Source: Pseudomonas sp. PSKL.D1
GTDB taxonomy: Bacteria; Pseudomonadota; Gammaproteobacteria; Pseudomonadales; Pseudomonadaceae
Length of the DNA: 64,000 nucleotides
NCBI RefSeq assembly: GCF_028898945.1
Contig: NZ_CP118607.1
Coordinates: 434,001 to 498,000 of the forward strand
Reading direction: 5' to 3'
In this document: positions 16,255-25,766 of the stretch, piece after piece
Layout: each line of letters begins with the position of its first letter
Position numbering within the stretch: the stretch's first letter is position 1
Notes under the pieces: model-generated
Told to the model about the DNA's origin: nothing
Databases searched by the model: none
What the model saw: the letters and a program-made list of their open reading frames with translations, nothing else
Program-made: the position numbers and the translations under genes

Positions 16255-18705
16255 ATGTCCCAGGAACCCAAAGCACGTGACGCCGAGGTGGCCGACTTTC
16301 GCGCCGCGGTACTGAGCAAACTGACCTATGCGGTCGGCAAGGACCCGGAGCATGCCTTCGACCACGACTGGTTCGAAGCCATTGCCCTGGCCGCCCGCGA
16401 TCATATGGTCGACCACTGGATGGATCACACCCGGCAGGCTTACAGACGCAGCCAGAAGCGGGTGTACTACCTCTCCCTGGAATTTCTCATCGGCCGATTG
16501 CTGTACGACAGCCTGAGCAACCTGGGCTATCTGGAGATCGCTCGCGAGGCCCTGGAAGGGCTGAACGTGGACCTGGAACGTATCCGCCTGCTGGAACCCG
16601 ATGCGGCGCTGGGCAATGGCGGCCTGGGTCGGCTGGCGGCGTGCTTCATGGAGAGCATGTCTACCTTGGGTATCGCTGCCCACGGTTATGGCATCCGGTA
16701 CGAGCATGGCTTGTTCCGCCAGGCCGTGGTCGATGGCTGGCAGCAGGAGCAGACCGAGAACTGGCTGGATTTCGGTAACCCGTGGGAGTTCGAACGGGCC
16801 GAGGTGATTTACCCGATCAGCTTTGGCGGCAGTGTCGAAACGGTCCACGATGCCAATGGCACTCAGCGCCAGGTTTGGTGGCCGGGCGAAACGGTTCGGG
16901 CAGTTGCCTACGACACGCCTGTGGTCGGGTGGCGCGGTGCGAGCGTCAATACGCTGAGATTGTGGCGTGCGCGGGCGTTGGAAGAGCTTCACCTTGAGCG
17001 CTTCAATGCCGGGGACCATTTGGGGGCGGTGGCCGAGGTCGCCAGGGCCGAGAGTATTTCCCGGGTCTTGTACCCGGCCGACAGCACCGAGGCCGGGCAG
17101 GAATTACGCCTGCGGCAGGAGTATTTCTTTGTGTCGGCCTCGTTGCAGGACCTGCTGCGTCGCCACCTGAACATGCATAAAGACCTGCTGAACCTGCCTG
17201 ACGCGGCCGCCATTCAGCTCAACGACACCCACCCGTCCATAGCTGTGGCCGAGCTGATGCGTCTGCTGGTTGATCAGCATGGCGTGCCATGGGAGAAAGC
17301 CTGGGAGCTGACGGTTGGCACGCTGGCCTACACCAACCACACCTTGTTGCCCGAAGCGCTGGAAACCTGGCCGGTGGCGTTGATGGAGCGCATGCTGCCG
17401 CGACACATGCAGATCATCTATCTGATCAACGCTTATCACATCGATTCGCTACGGGCCAAAGGCCTGCACGACTTCGATGTGCTGCGTGCTGTGTCGTTGA
17501 TTGAAGAAGACAACGGCCGCCGGGTGCGAATGGGTAACCTGGCGTTTCTGGGGTCGCACAGCGTCAACGGGGTGTCGGCGCTACATAGCAAGTTGATGAA
17601 AAGCACTGTCTTTTCCGAGCTGCACAAGCTCTACCCGCAGCGCATCAACAACAAGACCAACGGTATTACCTTCCGCCGCTGGCTGTATCAGTCAAACCCG
17701 CAACTGACGGCCATGCTGGTAGAGGCGCTGGGCCCGGAACTGCTGGATGACCCGGAAGGTCGCCTGGCCAACCTGGTGCCGTTCGCCGACAAAGCGGGTT
17801 TCCGCAAGGCCTTCGCTGCCCAGCGCCTGCACAGCAAGCGCGCCTTGGCCAGCATCATCCAGGACCGCCTTGGTATTACGGTTAACCCGGAGGCGCTGTT
17901 CGATGTGCAGGTCAAGCGTATCCACGAGTACAAGCGCCAATTGCTCAACCTGCTGCACACCGTGGCACTGTACCAGGCCATCCGTAATGACCCGGGTATC
18001 GACTGGGTGCCGCGGGTGAAGATTTTTGCCGGCAAGGCGGCGGCCAGCTATCACCAGGCCAAGCTGATCATCAAGCTGGCCAACGATATTGCTCGTGTGG
18101 TCAACAACGACCCGACCGTGCGAGGCCTGCTCAAGGTGGTGTTCCTGCCCAACTACAACGTCAGCCTGGCCGAGAGCATCATCCCGGCGGCGGACCTGTC
18201 GGAGCAGATATCCACAGCCGGCTACGAAGCCTCAGGCACCAGCAACATGAAGTTTGGCCTAAACGGCGCGCTGACCATCGGCACGCTGGACGGCGCCAAC
18301 GTGGAGATGTGCGAGCAGGTGGGGGCGGACAACATGTTCATCTTCGGCCTGACTGCCCAACAGGTCGAGGCGAAGCGCAAGGCCAACGATTTTGGTGCCA
18401 ATACGGCGATTGCCGCATCCCACCGCTTGAGCGATGTACTGCAGGCGATCCGCAGTGGCGTGTTCTCGCCGGATGATCCGGGGCGTTATGCCGGTTTGAT
18501 CGATGGGTTGGTGGCCTATGACCGGTTCCTGGTCTGTGCCGATTTCGACGCTTATTGGGAGGCGCAGCGGCGGGTCGAAGACCTTTGGCATACGCCGCAG
18601 GAATGGTGGCGTATGGCGGTGCTGAACACGGCGCGGATGGGGTGGTTCTCATCTGATCGAACCATTCGGGAGTATGCGACGGAGATCTGGAAGGCGCTGG
18701 ATTAA
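16255..18705 (+). CDS. glgP: Glycogen / alpha-glucan phosphorylase
   Basis: GlgP releases glucose 1-phosphate from glycogen or maltodextrin, using pyridoxal phosphate. I chose ATG 16255 (MSQEPKARDAEV) because GAGG lies about 8 bp upstream and the in-frame residues before it are not family-like. This gives 816 residues, the usual length. Conserved blocks include YYLSLEFLIGR, EPDAALGNGGLGRLAACFMES, QLNDTHPS, NGITFRRWL, VKRIHEYKRQLLN and the cofactor-lysine region EASGTSNMKFGLNGALTIGT. It stands apart from other glycogen genes and is followed by fbp. Confidence 0.95.
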   Translation: MSQEPKARDAEVADFRAAVLSKLTYAVGKDPEHAFDHDWFEAIALAARDHMVDHWMDHTRQAYRRSQKRVYYLSLEFLIGRLLYDSLSNLGYLEIAREALEGLNVDLERIRLLEPDAALGNGGLGRLAACFMESMSTLGIAAHGYGIRYEHGLFRQAVVDGWQQEQTENWLDFGNPWEFERAEVIYPISFGGSVETVHDANGTQRQVWWPGETVRAVAYDTPVVGWRGASVNTLRLWRARALEELHLERFNAGDHLGAVAEVARAESISRVLYPADSTEAGQELRLRQEYFFVSASLQDLLRRHLNMHKDLLNLPDAAAIQLNDTHPSIAVAELMRLLVDQHGVPWEKAWELTVGTLAYTNHTLLPEALETWPVALMERMLPRHMQIIYLINAYHIDSLRAKGLHDFDVLRAVSLIEEDNGRRVRMGNLAFLGSHSVNGVSALHSKLMKSTVFSELHKLYPQRINNKTNGITFRRWLYQSNPQLTAMLVEALGPELLDDPEGRLANLVPFADKAGFRKAFAAQRLHSKRALASIIQDRLGITVNPEALFDVQVKRIHEYKRQLLNLLHTVALYQAIRNDPGIDWVPRVKIFAGKAAASYHQAKLIIKLANDIARVVNNDPTVRGLLKVVFLPNYNVSLAESIIPAADLSEQISTAGYEASGTSNMKFGLNGALTIGTLDGANVEMCEQVGADNMFIFGLTAQQVEAKRKANDFGANTAIAASHRLSDVLQAIRSGVFSPDDPGRYAGLIDGLVAYDRFLVCADFDAYWEAQRRVEDLWHTPQEWWRMAVLNTARMGWFSSDRTIREYATEIWKALD

Positions 18706-18862
18706 GCACTGGGCCAGCCCAGGCTGCAGGACAACCCCAGCCGACCATTGGCCGGCTGGCGGCTGAACTCAGGGCAAGAAGTCGAGTCTCTTTGCTCGCT
18801 AGCTCGCAACTCTCCCTGTAAACTGCGGGGGTTTTTCTCCCCCAATCCTTTCGGAGCCATAC

Positions 18863-19873
18863 ATGTCCCGCGTTACCCTTAGTCGCTATCTGATTGAGCA
18901 GACCCGCAGCAACAATACCCCTGCCGATCTGCGCTTCCTGATCGAAGTGGTGGCGCGTGCGTGCAAGGAAATCAGCCACCACGTGTCCAAAGGCGCCCTC
19001 GGCGGCGTGCTGGGCAGCATGGGCACCGAAAACGTGCAGGGCGAGGTTCAGAAGAAGCTGGACGTGATCTCCAACGACATCCTGCTCGAAGCCAACGAGT
19101 GGGGCGGCCACCTGGCCGGCATGGCGTCCGAAGAAATGGACAATGCCTACCAGATCCCGGGCAAATATCCGAAAGGCGCCTACCTGCTGGTATTCGACCC
19201 GCTGGACGGCTCGTCCAACATCGACGTCAACGTGTCGGTCGGCACCATCTTCTCGGTTCTGCGTTGCCCTAACGAGTACCTGAGCCAGAACGAAACCCTG
19301 AACGAAAACGCCTTCCTGCAGCCAGGCACCCAGCAGGTTGCCGCTGGTTACGCCATCTATGGCCCGCAGACCATGCTGATCCTGACCCTGGGCAACGGCG
19401 TCAAGGGCTTTACCCTGGACCGCGAACTGGGCAGCTTCGTTCTGACCCACGAAAACATTCGCGTACCGGAAACCACCGCAGAATTCGCCATCAACATGTC
19501 CAACCAGCGTCACTGGGAAGCCCCGGTGCAGCGTTACGTGGGCGAGTTGCTGGCCGGTGAAACCGGGCCGCTGAAAAAGAACTACAACATGCGTTGGATC
19601 GCCTCGATGGTGGCCGACGTGCACCGTATCCTCACCCGTGGCGGCCTGTTCATGTACCCTCGCGATGCCCGCGAGCCTAGCAAGCCGGGCAAACTGCGCC
19701 TGATGTACGAAGCCAACCCGATGTCGTTCATCATCGAACAGGCTGGCGGCGCCTCCACCAACGGTTACGATCGCATCCTCGACATCAAGCCAGAGAGCCT
19801 GCACCAGCGCGTGTCGGTGATCCTCGGCTCGAAGGAAGAGGTAGAGCGCGTTACCGCGTATCACAAGGAGTAA
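18863..19873 (+). CDS. fbp: Fructose-1,6-bisphosphatase class I
   Basis: Fbp hydrolyses fructose 1,6-bisphosphate to fructose 6-phosphate, the committed step of gluconeogenesis, which pseudomonads need on organic acids and amino acids. The 336-residue protein has class I features: [32 protein letters not shown] (metal and substrate site, about 92-123), [14 protein letters not shown] and GGLFMYP. A Shine-Dalgarno CGGAG precedes ATG. The next gene begins 3 bp after its stop, so they are cotranscribed. Confidence 0.97.
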   Translation: MSRVTLSRYLIEQTRSNNTPADLRFLIEVVARACKEISHHVSKGALGGVLGSMGTENVQGEVQKKLDVISNDILLEANEWGGHLAGMASEEMDNAYQIPGKYPKGAYLLVFDPLDGSSNIDVNVSVGTIFSVLRCPNEYLSQNETLNENAFLQPGTQQVAAGYAIYGPQTMLILTLGNGVKGFTLDRELGSFVLTHENIRVPETTAEFAINMSNQRHWEAPVQRYVGELLAGETGPLKKNYNMRWIASMVADVHRILTRGGLFMYPRDAREPSKPGKLRLMYEANPMSFIIEQAGGASTNGYDRILDIKPESLHQRVSVILGSKEEVERVTAYHKE

Positions 19874-19876
19874 ACC

Positions 19877-20473
19877 ATGCTTGCACCTTGGCAGCCGTTG
19901 CTGGAGTGGTGGTTCGGTTGGGGCACCAGTGCCCAGGCCGTGGCTGACGAGAAGAGCACGTTGTGGTTCGGCAAGCACCACGATGCCGAGGCCCACGCGG
20001 TGTTTGGCGAGCTGGTCGAGCACGCCCTGGCGGGTGGGCTCGACGAGTGGCAGCAAAGCCCGCAGGGCTGGCTGGGCCTGCTGATTCTGCTGGACCAGTT
20101 GCCGCGCATGCTTTACCGCGACACGCCGCGCGCCTTCGAGGGTGACCGGCGTGCCCAGGTGGTGGCGATGCAGGGTTTGCAGAAGGGCTGGGATTACCAG
20201 CTGCTGCCGATCCAGCGGGTGTTCGTGCTGCTGGTGCTTGAGCATGCCGAGGTGCTGGACTGGCAGAACCTGAGTGTCGAGCGTTACCAGATGCTGCTGG
20301 ATGAGCAGCCCGAGGCGAACCGCCGGTTGTTCGAGGGGTTTCTGGATTACGCCGAGCAGCATCAGCGGGTGATTGCCCGGTTTGGGCGGTTCCCGCATCG
20401 CAATCTGGTGCTGGGCCGGCCTAGTACCAGTGAAGAGATGGACTTTTTGCTGGAGCCTGGCTCTCGGTTCTGA
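19877..20473 (+). CDS. DUF924-family protein
   Basis: The 198-residue protein belongs to the DUF924 family of helical, TPR-like proteins of unknown function. Typical marks are the N-terminal LEWWFG, then WFGKHHDAE, GWLGLLILLDQLPRMLYRDTPRAFEGD (about 65-91), FVLLVLEHAE and the C-terminal RFGRFPHRNLVLGRPSTSEE. No signal sequence or membrane helix is seen. It follows fbp by 3 bp and ends before a REP pair. Confidence 0.85.
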   Translation: MLAPWQPLLEWWFGWGTSAQAVADEKSTLWFGKHHDAEAHAVFGELVEHALAGGLDEWQQSPQGWLGLLILLDQLPRMLYRDTPRAFEGDRRAQVVAMQGLQKGWDYQLLPIQRVFVLLVLEHAEVLDWQNLSVERYQMLLDEQPEANRRLFEGFLDYAEQHQRVIARFGRFPHRNLVLGRPSTSEEMDFLLEPGSRF

Positions 20474-20476
20474 ACC

Positions 20477-20526
20477 GCAAGGCCGCTCCTACAGGGAAAT
20501 GCATTCACCTGTAGGAGCGGCCTTGC
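20477..20526. repeat. REP pair (19-bp perfect arms)
   Basis: GCAAGGCCGCTCCTACAGG and its complement face each other across 12 bp, just after the DUF924 gene. A smaller hairpin GGGCCGC-AAA-GCGGCCC (20550-20566) follows and serves the end of the convergent chemoreceptor gene. Confidence 0.85.
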
Positions 20527-20574
20527 CGGGACGCCGGACCGGTCGGAAAGGGCCGCAAAGCGGCCCCAGCGATC

Positions 20575-22467
20575 TCAAATCCGGAAACTCCCCACCAAAT
20601 GCTTCAACCGCCCGACCTGAAGCTCCAGGTCGTTGCAGGCACGCAAGGTGCTCTGCAGGTTCTGCACCCCTTCCTGATTCAGCGTATTGATCTCGGTAAT
20701 GTCGACATTGATCGACTCGACCACGGCCGTCTGCTCTTCGGTGGCGGTGGCCACAGACTGGTTCATGCCATCGATCTCGCCAATGCGCTGAGTCACGCTG
20801 CCCAGTCGCTCGCCGGCCTGGTTGGCGATGCCCACGCTGTGGTCGCTGTGCTGACGGCTCTGGTTCATGGTGCTGACCGCCATCTGGGCGCCGGCTTGCA
20901 GCTCTTCAATCAGCTGCTGCACTTGCTGCGCCGACTCCTGGGTGCGGTGCGCCAGGTTGCGGACTTCGTCAGCAACCACGGCAAACCCACGCCCGGCTTC
21001 ACCTGCGCGGGCTGCTTCGATCGCAGCGTTCAGCGCCAGCAAGTTGGTTTGCTGGGAAATGCCGCTGATCACATCCAGAATTTGCCCGATGTTGGCGGTG
21101 TGGGCATTGAGCGTTTCGATGTTGCCACACGAATCGCTGATGCGCGCCGATAGCTGGTGCATTACGTCAATGGTGCGCCCGACCACTTGCTGGCCATCTT
21201 CGGCCAAGCCACGGGCTTCGCTGGAGTGTTGCGACGCCAGCGCTGCGTTCTGGGCAATTTCCTGGGCGGCAGCCCCCAGCTGGTTAATGGCGGCCGCCAC
21301 GCTGCTGGTACGGCTGGATTGCTGGTCGGCGTTATGGATCGAGGCATTGGAAGCAGTCACAACCTGTGCGGCCACCGCATTCACTTGGCCGGTGGCCGAA
21401 GCCACTTCGCGGATCGACTCGTGAATACGCTCCACGAAGCGGTTGAACGACTTCCCGAGGCTCCCAAACTCGTCCTGGGCATGAATGACCAGGCGCCGGG
21501 TCAGGTCGCCTTCGCCTTCGGCGATGTCGTGCATGGCGCGGCCCATCAGGTGCAGCGGCTCCATCAGCACGCGGATCAGCAGGCCGAGCAGGGCAATGAT
21601 GGCCACTACCGCAATCAGTGTCGCGACGACGGCCGAGGTGCGCAGCTCACCCAGCATGGCGAACGCCGCATCCTGGTCGACCACCAGGGCCACGTACCAG
21701 TCAGCCGAGGGCACGCCGTCGACATGGGTGAAGTTGATGAACTGCTTGCGCCCGTCCAGTTCGACTTCCTTCATGCCGTTGCTGATGTGGGGGGTGTTGC
21801 TCGGGTACACGTCGGCCAGGGTTTTGAGTGCCAGTTCGGCTTTGGGGTGGATGAGGATCTTGCCTTCACCGTTGACGATGAAGGCGTGGCCGTGGCCATC
21901 GAAGTCGAGGGCATTGATCAGGTTGCTGATGGTCTGCAGGTCAGTGTCGACCCCGCTAACGCCCATCAGGCGGCCTGCCTGTTGCACCGGTGTGGCGAGG
22001 GTGATCACCAGCTTGCCGGCCGATGCCGAAATGTAGGGTTCGGTCACGATGGTGCGGGTGCCGGCGCTGGCGGCCTTGTACCAGCCGCGCGCACGCGGGT
22101 CGTAATCGGCAGCGCGGTTGCCTGCGGGCACTGACTGCATGCTGCCGTCCTGGCCGCCAAAGTAGGTGAGCTGGAAATTGCTGGCATACACCGGCAGGGC
22201 CAGGCTGCGGTCGAGGCTGGCCTTGGCCGGGCCATCGATGGCAATTTGCTGGGCCAGCGAGTCGAGCAACTGGATGCGGCTATCGAGCCAGTTGCGGATG
22301 TTGCCGGCGGTAAGGCTGCCCAGCTCCTGCAGGTTGGTCTGTGTGTCGTTACGCAGGGACTGGCGTTGGCGGTAGTCGTTGAACAGCACGAAACAGGTAA
22401 AGGCAACGGCCACCACGAGGGCGGCGGCCAGCAGGATCTTGTGGCTGAACTTCAGGTTCTTGGTCAT
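20575..22467 (-). CDS. Methyl-accepting chemoreceptor with dCache domain
   Basis: This transmembrane chemoreceptor signals to CheA. I chose ATG 22467 ([18 protein letters not shown]); an upstream in-frame TTG would add only 7 residues. The 630 residues contain TM1 (about 11-30), a periplasmic double-Cache domain (about 35-275), TM2 (about 278-300), HAMP, and the signalling hairpin with [20 protein letters not shown]. In the distal Cache pocket the pattern Y-x4-R-x-WY is present (in YDPRARGWY) and a later Asp in GVSGVDTD, as in amino-acid or amine sensors. The Asp expected two residues after WY is Ala, so the ligand is uncertain. There is no C-terminal methylase-tethering pentapeptide. Confidence 0.92.
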   Translation of the reverse strand: MTKNLKFSHKILLAAALVVAVAFTCFVLFNDYRQRQSLRNDTQTNLQELGSLTAGNIRNWLDSRIQLLDSLAQQIAIDGPAKASLDRSLALPVYASNFQLTYFGGQDGSMQSVPAGNRAADYDPRARGWYKAASAGTRTIVTEPYISASAGKLVITLATPVQQAGRLMGVSGVDTDLQTISNLINALDFDGHGHAFIVNGEGKILIHPKAELALKTLADVYPSNTPHISNGMKEVELDGRKQFINFTHVDGVPSADWYVALVVDQDAAFAMLGELRTSAVVATLIAVVAIIALLGLLIRVLMEPLHLMGRAMHDIAEGEGDLTRRLVIHAQDEFGSLGKSFNRFVERIHESIREVASATGQVNAVAAQVVTASNASIHNADQQSSRTSSVAAAINQLGAAAQEIAQNAALASQHSSEARGLAEDGQQVVGRTIDVMHQLSARISDSCGNIETLNAHTANIGQILDVISGISQQTNLLALNAAIEAARAGEAGRGFAVVADEVRNLAHRTQESAQQVQQLIEELQAGAQMAVSTMNQSRQHSDHSVGIANQAGERLGSVTQRIGEIDGMNQSVATATEEQTAVVESINVDITEINTLNQEGVQNLQSTLRACNDLELQVGRLKHLVGSFRI

Positions 22468-22517
22468 TTTTATGTCTGCACAAGGCAAGGCGGAGGTGGG
22501 TTGCCGTGGCGATGCGC

Positions 22518-22535
22518 CACAGCGTGCACGCTGTG
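22518..22535. promoter_or_regulatory. 18-bp perfect palindrome CACAGCGTG-CACGCTGTG
   Basis: It lies 51 bp upstream of the chemoreceptor start, in the 224-bp divergent region with the lipoprotein gene. It could be an operator or part of the leader of the chemoreceptor mRNA. Confidence 0.45.
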
Positions 22536-22691
22536 TCGACCCGGCGCGGCAAAACCTTAATCGTTTGCGCAGTGCCAGCCGACCAACGGTGTTGAACGAA
22601 AGGGGGGGTGGCAGGGAACCCGGGAGGGATTTTCCCGTCGAAGGTCACTGCAGGCCACTCGCCTGTATCCATCTTTCAGGAGTGACCCTTC

Positions 22692-22946
22692 ATGTCGTTG
22701 CGTTCCCTCGCCCTGTTGTCCTTGTGCGTCGTCCTGACTGCGTGCAGCAAGATCAATCAGGAAAACTATTCCAAGCTCAAGGCCGGTATGAACAAGGCTG
22801 AGGTCGAGCAACTGCTTGGCACGCCCAAGGAGTGCTCTGGCGCGCTGGGCATGAGCAGTTGCACCTGGGGGGACGAGAAGAGTTTCATCAGCGTTCAGTA
22901 CGCGGCCGACAAAGTGCTGATGTATTCCGGGCAGGGCCTCAAATGA
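22692..22946 (+). CDS. Small BamE/SmpA-like lipoprotein
   Basis: The 84-residue protein has a lipoprotein signal with lipobox LTAC (Cys18) and a short domain KLKAGMNKAEVEQLLGTPKEC followed by CTWGDEKSFISVQY. This pattern resembles the SmpA/OmlA (BamE-like) fold. AGGAG lies 8 bp before the ATG. The stop overlaps the start of blc (ATGA), so the two lipoproteins are cotranslated. Function unknown; an envelope role is likely. Confidence 0.75.
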   Translation: MSLRSLALLSLCVVLTACSKINQENYSKLKAGMNKAEVEQLLGTPKECSGALGMSSCTWGDEKSFISVQYAADKVLMYSGQGLK

Positions 22947-23515
22947 GGCGTCTGCACCTGCTGCTGGGGTTGTGCCTGGTAATGCTGCTGGGTGGCTGCG
23001 CCACCTCTTCGAACGACCCGCTGGCCCCGAAGACCGCCGGCAACGTCGACCTCAAGCGTTACCAGGGCAAATGGTACGAGCTGGCACGTTTGCCGATGCC
23101 GTATCAAAGCGAATGTGCCCAGTCCGAGGCACATTACAACCTCAAGCCGGATGGCTCGTACGGCGTGCTTAACCGCTGCCGCACCATTGGCGATGAATGG
23201 CTGCGCGCCGAGGGGCACGCGAACATTCAGGAGCCGGGGCACACCGACAGGCTGTGGGTGGAGTTCAACAACTGGTTCACTCAGCTGGTACCGGGCGTGG
23301 CGCGTGGCGAGTACTGGATTCTGTACGTGGACGATCACTACCGCACGGCCATCGTCGGCAGCCCGGACCGCAAGTACCTGTGGATTCTTTCGCGCACACC
23401 AAGCCTGCCAGCCTGGGAGCGAGAGAGCTTGTTGTCCAAGGCGCGTCAGCAGGGGTATGACACCAGTCGGTTGATCTGGCGTACCGCAGACAAGCAGATT
23501 GTGCAGATGCATTGA
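22943..23515 (+). CDS. blc: Blc, outer membrane lipocalin
   Basis: Blc is a bacterial lipocalin anchored in the outer membrane, binding lysophospholipids or fatty acids. I chose ATG 22943, which overlaps the stop of the lipoprotein gene before it. The 190-residue protein has a lipobox LGGC (Cys19), the lipocalin motif YQGKWYELARLP (about 44-55) and the second conserved region YWILYVDDHYRTAIVGSPDRKYLWILSRTP (about 118-147). A hairpin terminator follows. Confidence 0.93.
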   Translation: MRRLHLLLGLCLVMLLGGCATSSNDPLAPKTAGNVDLKRYQGKWYELARLPMPYQSECAQSEAHYNLKPDGSYGVLNRCRTIGDEWLRAEGHANIQEPGHTDRLWVEFNNWFTQLVPGVARGEYWILYVDDHYRTAIVGSPDRKYLWILSRTPSLPAWERESLLSKARQQGYDTSRLIWRTADKQIVQMH

Positions 23516-23521
23516 ATTGAA

Positions 23522-23542
23522 TGGGGCCGCAAAGCGGCCCCA
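23522..23542. terminator. Hairpin between convergent blc and hutF
   Basis: TGGGGCCGC-AAA-GCGGCCCCA, a 9-bp stem identical to the one after ntrC. It can serve both genes. Confidence 0.65.
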
Positions 23543-23547
23543 ACTTC

Positions 23548-24912
23548 TCAGCCCAGCAGCTGTCTCAAAACACCAACGAACGCCCGCCCGCTTTCTTCGT
23601 CATGCTCGTGCCGCCCCTGGCGCACCACCCACTGCCCGTTGACCATCACATCCCGCACCTGACGGTCTCCACCGGCAAACAGCCAGCGGTTGAGAATTGC
23701 ATCCCCATCCGCCATGGCGATATACGGGTCAGCCCCATCCAGCACCAACCAATCGGCACGCTTGCCCACCGCCAGCTCACCGACTGCTTGCCCAAGTGCC
23801 TGGGCGCCACCGGCGAGTGCAGCGTCATACAGCGTGCGCCCGACCATCGGCTGATCCTCACGGTACAGCCGGTTACGCCGTTGGTCCCGCAAGCGCTGGC
23901 CATACTCCAGCCAACGCAGTTCTTCGACCACGCTCAGTGAAACATGGCTGTCCGAGCCAATGCCCATTCGCCCGCCTTGGGCCAGAAAGTCCACGGCAGG
24001 GAAGATACCGTCACCCAGGTTGGCTTCGGTGGTCAGGCACAACCCCGCCACTGCGCCGCTGCGTGCCATCGCCGCCACTTCGTCCGCCTCGGCATGGGTG
24101 GCGTGCACCAGGCACCAGCGCGCGTCGACATCCACATGGCGATACAGCCACTGCAACGGGCGCAGGCCGCTCCAGGCCAGGCAGTCGTCGACCTCCTTTT
24201 GCTGTTCGGCGATGTGAATGTGAACCGGGCAGTGTTTGCTGCTGGCGGCCAGTACCTCGGCGATTTGCTCAGGGGTGACTGCCCGCAGGGAGTGGAAGCA
24301 CAGGCCCACTTGCTGCGCAGGCTGCGCGGCCAGCAGTGGTGTGAGCTGGGCCTGCAGTTTCAGGTAGTGCTCAGTGGAGTTGATGAAGCGCCGTTGCCCA
24401 TCATTGGGCGCCTGGCCGCCAAAACCCGAGTGGCTGTAGAGCACCGGCAACAGGGTCAGGCCGATGCCGCTGCTGGCGGCAGCGGCGCTGATGCGCCGGG
24501 ACAATTCGGCAGGGTCGGCGTAGGGCTGGCCCGAAACGTCATGGTGCACATAGTGGAACTCTGCCACCGACGTGTACCCGGCCTTGAGCATCTCGATGTA
24601 AAGCTGCCGGGCAATGACCTCCATCTGATCCGGGCTTACTTTGCCTACCAGCCGATACATCAGGTCGCGCCAAGTCCAGAAGCTGTCGTTGGGGTTGCCT
24701 GCCACTTCCGCCAAGCCCGCCATTGCCCGCTGGAACGCGTGAGAATGCAAGTTGGGCATGCCCGGCAACAACGGGCCGTTTAGTCGCTCGGCTCTCTCGG
24801 CACTGGCATCGGCCTGGATCAACGCCAAGTGGCCATCATCTGCCACCTCCAGGCGGACATTGTTGGCCCAACCGCTGGGCAGGAGGGCGCGTTCGGCGAA
24901 GTAGGCGGGCAT
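23548..24912 (-). CDS. hutF: HutF, formimidoylglutamate deiminase
   Basis: HutF converts N-formimidoyl-L-glutamate to N-formyl-L-glutamate and ammonia, the fourth step of the Pseudomonas histidine pathway. The 454-residue protein is an amidohydrolase: the metal-binding HSHAFQRAM follows LLPGMPNL (about 50-66), with further ligands in HIHIAEQQKEVDDC, the catalytic region LVHATHAEADEV and GIGSDSHVS. It is transcribed away from hutC, and the two share a control region with a HutC-type operator. AGGA lies 8 bp before ATG. Confidence 0.96.
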   Translation of the reverse strand: MPAYFAERALLPSGWANNVRLEVADDGHLALIQADASAERAERLNGPLLPGMPNLHSHAFQRAMAGLAEVAGNPNDSFWTWRDLMYRLVGKVSPDQMEVIARQLYIEMLKAGYTSVAEFHYVHHDVSGQPYADPAELSRRISAAAASSGIGLTLLPVLYSHSGFGGQAPNDGQRRFINSTEHYLKLQAQLTPLLAAQPAQQVGLCFHSLRAVTPEQIAEVLAASSKHCPVHIHIAEQQKEVDDCLAWSGLRPLQWLYRHVDVDARWCLVHATHAEADEVAAMARSGAVAGLCLTTEANLGDGIFPAVDFLAQGGRMGIGSDSHVSLSVVEELRWLEYGQRLRDQRRNRLYREDQPMVGRTLYDAALAGGAQALGQAVGELAVGKRADWLVLDGADPYIAMADGDAILNRWLFAGGDRQVRDVMVNGQWVVRQGRHEHDEESGRAFVGVLRQLLG

Positions 24913-24937
24913 TGGGCTATCCTGTTAGTGTTCAGCT

Positions 24938-24954
24938 TGTATATACATATACAG
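24938..24954. promoter_or_regulatory. HutC operator between hutF and hutC
   Basis: TGTATATACA (24938-24947) is a perfect palindrome, extended by ATATACAG into overlapping half-sites. It matches the TGTA-N2-TACA form of the GntR-family regulator HutC and lies 26 bp upstream of hutF. Confidence 0.7.
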
Positions 24955-25019
24955 CCGTTTGCCTGCCGGGTAAACTCCGGCAAGCTACCGCTCAATCAAT
25001 TCGCACAAGGATCAATGCC

Positions 25020-25766
25020 GTGCCGACACCTCCTGTCTCCGTGCTGGTGGCCCAGATGGGCGAAGGGCCGGCGCCGCTGTACGCCCGGGTCAAGCTGATG
25101 ATTGTCCAGCAGATCGAAAACGGCAGCTGGCCGCCGCACCACCGGGTACCTTCGGAAAGCGAGCTGGTCAGCGAGCTGGGTTTCAGCCGCATGACCATCA
25201 ACCGTGCGTTGCGTGAGCTAACGGCCGAGGGGCTGCTGGTGCGCATGCAGGGCGTCGGCACTTTCGTGGCCGAACCCAAGACCCGCTCAGCGTTGTTTGA
25301 AGTACACAACATTGCCGACGAAATCGCCGCTCGTGGCCATCAGCATAGCTGCCAGGTCATCACCCTGGCTGAAGAAGCGGCAGGCTCCGAGCGTGCGTTG
25401 GCGCTGGACATGCGCGAAGGCCAGCGGGTGTTCCATTCGTTGATCGTGCATTACGAAAACGGCGTGCCGGTGCAAATCGAAGACCGCTACGTCAATGCGC
25501 TGATTGCCCCGGATTACCTCAAGCAGGATTTCACCCGGCAGACGCCTTACGCGTATTTGTCACAAGTCGCACCGTTGACCGAAGGTGAGCACGTGGTCGA
25601 GGCGATCCTTGCCGACCCGGACGAGTGCAAGCTGCTGCAGATTGAGCGGGGCGAGCCTTGCCTGCTGATCCGTCGCCGCACCTGGTCCGGCCGTCAGCCG
25701 GTGACGGCAGCACGTTTGATCCACCCCGGTTCCCGTCATCGCCTGGAAGGACGTTTCAGCAAATGA
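25020..25766 (+). CDS. hutC: HutC, histidine utilisation repressor (GntR/HutC family)
   Basis: HutC represses hut genes and is released by urocanate. I chose GTG 25020 (MPTPPVSVLVAQMGEG), with AAGGA 8 bp upstream; it gives 248 residues, the family length. The winged helix-turn-helix is about residues 20-85 (RVPSESELVSELGFSRMTINRALRELTAEGLL), and the ligand-binding UTRA domain about 95-240, ending in LIRRRTWSGRQPVTAARLIHPG. Its stop overlaps the hutD start by 4 bp (ATGA). Confidence 0.95.
   Translation: MPTPPVSVLVAQMGEGPAPLYARVKLMIVQQIENGSWPPHHRVPSESELVSELGFSRMTINRALRELTAEGLLVRMQGVGTFVAEPKTRSALFEVHNIADEIAARGHQHSCQVITLAEEAAGSERALALDMREGQRVFHSLIVHYENGVPVQIEDRYVNALIAPDYLKQDFTRQTPYAYLSQVAPLTEGEHVVEAILADPDECKLLQIERGEPCLLIRRRTWSGRQPVTAARLIHPGSRHRLEGRFSK

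Noticed and set aside
18338..20398. 686-codon minus-strand ORF across glgP, fbp and DUF924
   Set aside because: It crosses three conserved genes on the other strand and the gap between them. The translation is low in structure-like patterns.
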